64,000 nucleotides of DNA, taken from the NCBI GenBank assembly GCA_019636275.1, contig JAHBXY010000022.1:1-64000 (forward strand), read 5' to 3'. The stretch comes from Planctomycetota bacterium. GTDB lineage: Bacteria; Planctomycetota; J058. A program made the position numbers and the translations under genes. Positions 62,158 to 64,000 of the stretch are shown here, one piece after another; position 1 is the first letter of the stretch; each line of letters opens with the position of its first letter. The notes under the pieces are model-generated. The model did no database searches. It was given only the letters and a program-made list of their open reading frames with translations, and was not told the origin of the DNA.

Positions 62158-63132
62158 GTGACCGCGCCGCTGCCGCTCGTCTCGATCGTCGTCCCCTGCT
62201 TCAACGAGGAGGAGAGCCTCCCCGCGCTGCTCGATGCCCTCGAGCGGCTGCGGGCCGACGTCGCCGCGCGCTTCCGCCTGGAGGTCGTCGTCGTCGACGA
62301 CGGCTCGCGCGACCGCTCGCTCGAGGTCGTGCGCGCGCGCGCGGCCGCCTGCGACTGGCTGGCGGCCGTGTCGCTCTCGCGCAACTTCGGCAGCCACGCC
62401 GCCGTCCTGGCCGGCTTCCGCGCCGCGCGCGGCGACGCCGTGACGCTCCTGGCCGCCGACCTGCAGGACCCGCCGGAGCTCGTGCCGCGGATGTTCGACG
62501 CCTGGCGCGCGGGGGCCGAGGTGGTGTGGGCGCTCAAGACCAGCCGCGAGGACGCCTGGAGCGACCGCGTGACCAGCCGCCTCGCGCACCGGCTGTTCGC
62601 CCTGTTCACCGGCCTGCCGGTCCCGGCGGAGGGGCTCGAGCTGTTCCTCGCCGACCGCAAGGTGGTCGACGCGGTGTGCGCCGAGAGCTGGCGCAACTGC
62701 TCGATCATCCTGGCCTTCTACTGGGCGGGCTTCCGCGCGACGCACCTGACCTACGACAAGCGCCGCCGCGAGCGCGGCGCGAGCAAGTGGACGTTCGGCA
62801 AGCGCCTGCGCCTGTTCGCCGACACGGTCGTCGGCTTCTCCTACCTGCCCATGCGCTTCATGTCCGGTGTGGGCGCCGCCCTGGCGCTGCTCGGCGCCGT
62901 CTACCTCGGGGTCGTGCTCTACCTGGCGGCCGTGGCCCGCGCGGTCCCGGTCGTCGGCTGGCCCTCGCTCATGGCGGTGCTGCTGCTCACGGGGGGGACG
63001 CTCCTCCTCTGCAACGGCGTCATGGGCGAGTACCTGTGGCGCACGCTCGAGGAGGCGCGGCGGCGCCCCATGTACCTCGTGCGCGAGCGGATCCGCGCCG
63101 GTGAGGAGGATGGCGATGACTCGACCGGCTGA
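62158..63132 (+). CDS. GT2 polyprenyl-phosphate sugar transferase (DPM1/GtrB-like)
   Basis: This 324-residue protein has a GT-A domain (SIVVPCFNEEESLPALLDAL, VVVVDDGSRDRSLEVV, LLAADLQDPPELVPRMFDAW) with the DPM-type motif RERGASKWTFGKRLRLFADT. Two C-terminal membrane helices follow (GVGAALALLGAVYLGVVLYL, LMAVLLLTGGTLLLCNGVMG). It would load a sugar onto undecaprenyl phosphate. It lies directly upstream of the acetyltransferase-aminotransferase fusion, which fits a surface-polysaccharide cluster continuing beyond the window. Confidence 0.92.
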   Translation: MTAPLPLVSIVVPCFNEEESLPALLDALERLRADVAARFRLEVVVVDDGSRDRSLEVVRARAAACDWLAAVSLSRNFGSHAAVLAGFRAARGDAVTLLAADLQDPPELVPRMFDAWRAGAEVVWALKTSREDAWSDRVTSRLAHRLFALFTGLPVPAEGLELFLADRKVVDAVCAESWRNCSIILAFYWAGFRATHLTYDKRRRERGASKWTFGKRLRLFADTVVGFSYLPMRFMSGVGAALALLGAVYLGVVLYLAAVARAVPVVGWPSLMAVLLLTGGTLLLCNGVMGEYLWRTLEEARRRPMYLVRERIRAGEEDGDDSTG

Positions 63133-63145
63133 GGGGGGGGCGAGC

Positions 63146-64000
63146 ATGCAGACGACGACCGAGGCCCGCTGGGCCGACCAGCACGACCCGCGCACGTGCG
63201 TCGTGCGCGACGTGACGCTCGGGCGCGACGTGCGCTTCTGGGGGTTCGTGAACCTCTACGGGTGCACGATCGGCGACGAGACGCGCATCGGGACGTTCGT
63301 CGAGGTGCAGAAGGGCGCACGCATCGGCGCCCGCTGCAAGGTCTCGAGCCACACGTTCATCTGCGAGGGCGTGACGATCGAGGACGACGTGTTCGTCGGC
63401 CACGGCGTGATGTTCATCAACGACAAGCGCCCGCGGGCGGTCGCCGTCGACGGGCGGCCGCAGACGGAGGCCGACTGGACGTGCGTGCCCACGCACGTGG
63501 GCCGGGGCGCCTCGATCGGCACCGGGGCGACGATCCTCTGCGGCGTGCGCATCGGCGCCGGCGCGATGATCGGCGCCGGCGCGGTCGTGACGAAGGACGT
63601 GGCCCCGGGCGCCGTCGTGGCGGGCAACCCGGCCCGCCCCCTGCCGGCGCCGGCGCCGGTGACGACGACCGCGACGACGACCGCGCAGGTGCCGCAGTTC
63701 GACCTGCGCCGCCAGGCGAGCGCCCTGCGCGCCGACCTGATGGCGGCGATCGAGCAGGTCGTGCTCGACGGCGCCTACGCGCTCGGGCCGGCCGTCGAGG
63801 GGTTCGAGCGCGAGTTCGCCGCCCTGTGCGGCGCGCGCCACTGCGTGGGCGTCAACTCGGGGACGAGCGCCCTGCACCTGGCGCTCCTGGCCCTGGGCGT
63901 GGGCGAGGGCGACGAGGTGATCACGACGCCGGCGACGTTCGTGGCCACGGCCTGGGCGATCAGCTACTGCGGCGCGCGGCCGGTGCTCGTCGACGTGGAG
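63146..64000 (+). CDS. Hexapeptide N-acetyltransferase fused to a DegT/DnrJ aminotransferase, 3' end missing
   Basis: The 285 residues in the window fall into two domains. Residues 1-170 are a left-handed beta-helix acetyltransferase with CTIGDETRIGTFVEVQKGA, VFVGHGVMFINDKRPRA, GTGATILCGVRIGAGAMIGA and VVAGNPARPLP, close to WbpD/WlbB. A Pro/Thr linker leads at about residue 190 into a DegT-type PLP aminotransferase: VVLDGAYALGPAVEGFEREFAAL, HCVGVNSGTSALHLALLALG and EVITTPATFVATAWAI, close to WbpE/WlbC. The pair would make 3-amino and then 3-acetamido UDP-sugars. GAGGGGGGGG precedes the ATG. The PLP lysine lies beyond the right edge, so activity cannot be checked. Confidence 0.92.
   Translation, partial: MQTTTEARWADQHDPRTCVVRDVTLGRDVRFWGFVNLYGCTIGDETRIGTFVEVQKGARIGARCKVSSHTFICEGVTIEDDVFVGHGVMFINDKRPRAVAVDGRPQTEADWTCVPTHVGRGASIGTGATILCGVRIGAGAMIGAGAVVTKDVAPGAVVAGNPARPLPAPAPVTTTATTTAQVPQFDLRRQASALRADLMAAIEQVVLDGAYALGPAVEGFEREFAALCGARHCVGVNSGTSALHLALLALGVGEGDEVITTPATFVATAWAISYCGARPVLVDVE

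Overview
The window is 64 kb of very GC-rich bacterial DNA, by eye well above 70% GC, with frequent GTG starts and many four-base GTGA or ATGA gene overlaps. There is no rRNA, no CRISPR array, no intact insertion sequence and no plasmid replication module. Three serine/threonine kinases, an FHA protein, a prokaryotic-RING protein, pilin-like proteins with zinc ribbons, and a FAD reductase fused to a NapH-type polyferredoxin all point to a chromosome of a planctomycete-like bacterium (Planctomycetota or a neighbouring deep phylum). That assignment is an inference from gene content, not a phylogeny.

Layout. 0-5 kb: a TetR regulator with a near-perfect operator over its start, then aceE-aceF of pyruvate dehydrogenase. 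5-12 kb: a HlyIII-type membrane protein, several exported or hypothetical proteins, an M28 aminopeptidase with PA and PDZ domains, an F420/NADP oxidoreductase-like protein and a small HEAT-like protein. 12-19 kb: a frame-broken TPR protein, a membrane protein and a kinase with a beta-propeller sensor. 19-24.5 kb: an envelope-glycan cluster (asparagine synthase, GT4, GT2, LPS-kinase-like protein). 24.5-31 kb: a zinc-ribbon pilin-like protein, an orphan RND adaptor, an FGE-like protein, a phosphoesterase, a ParA-like ATPase and a TolC-like channel. 31.5-36.5 kb: a kinase-TPR gene broken by many frameshifts. 36.5-43 kb: a double-FHA protein, then an acyl-CoA carboxylase operon (carboxyltransferase, biotin carboxylase, biotin carrier) that ends in a kinase. 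43-46 kb: RecQ, a zinc-ribbon protein and a YetF-type membrane protein. 46.2-48.8 kb: tRNA-Arg(UCG) followed by a small accessory region with gene remnants and a two-gene unit, an SMC/RecF-like AAA ATPase plus a DUF4276 TOPRIM-like protein. This looks like an anti-phage module and is the best candidate for a less-described system here. 48.8-53.7 kb: tandem 2OG-Fe(II) oxygenases, the FAD-polyferredoxin fusion and small proteins. 59.3-53.7 kb on the minus strand: a five-gene minor-pilin operon. 59.5-64 kb: a hotdog thioesterase-like protein, a zinc metallopeptidase, and the start of a polysaccharide cluster whose last gene fuses a hexapeptide acetyltransferase to a DegT aminotransferase and runs off the right end.

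Two genome-scale patterns run through the window. Dispersed intergenic repeats occur: a family starting with the core CGACGGCTGCGGCCGCGG, and a CTCTGCG-rich inverted-repeat family. Many long genes also lose and regain frame in their most GC-rich segments, often with compensating shifts. That suggests assembly indels at least as much as real decay, so frame-broken genes are flagged rather than called dead.

Several first genes have a TANNNT box ending 6-7 bases before the start codon and no Shine-Dalgarno sequence, as in leaderless transcripts.
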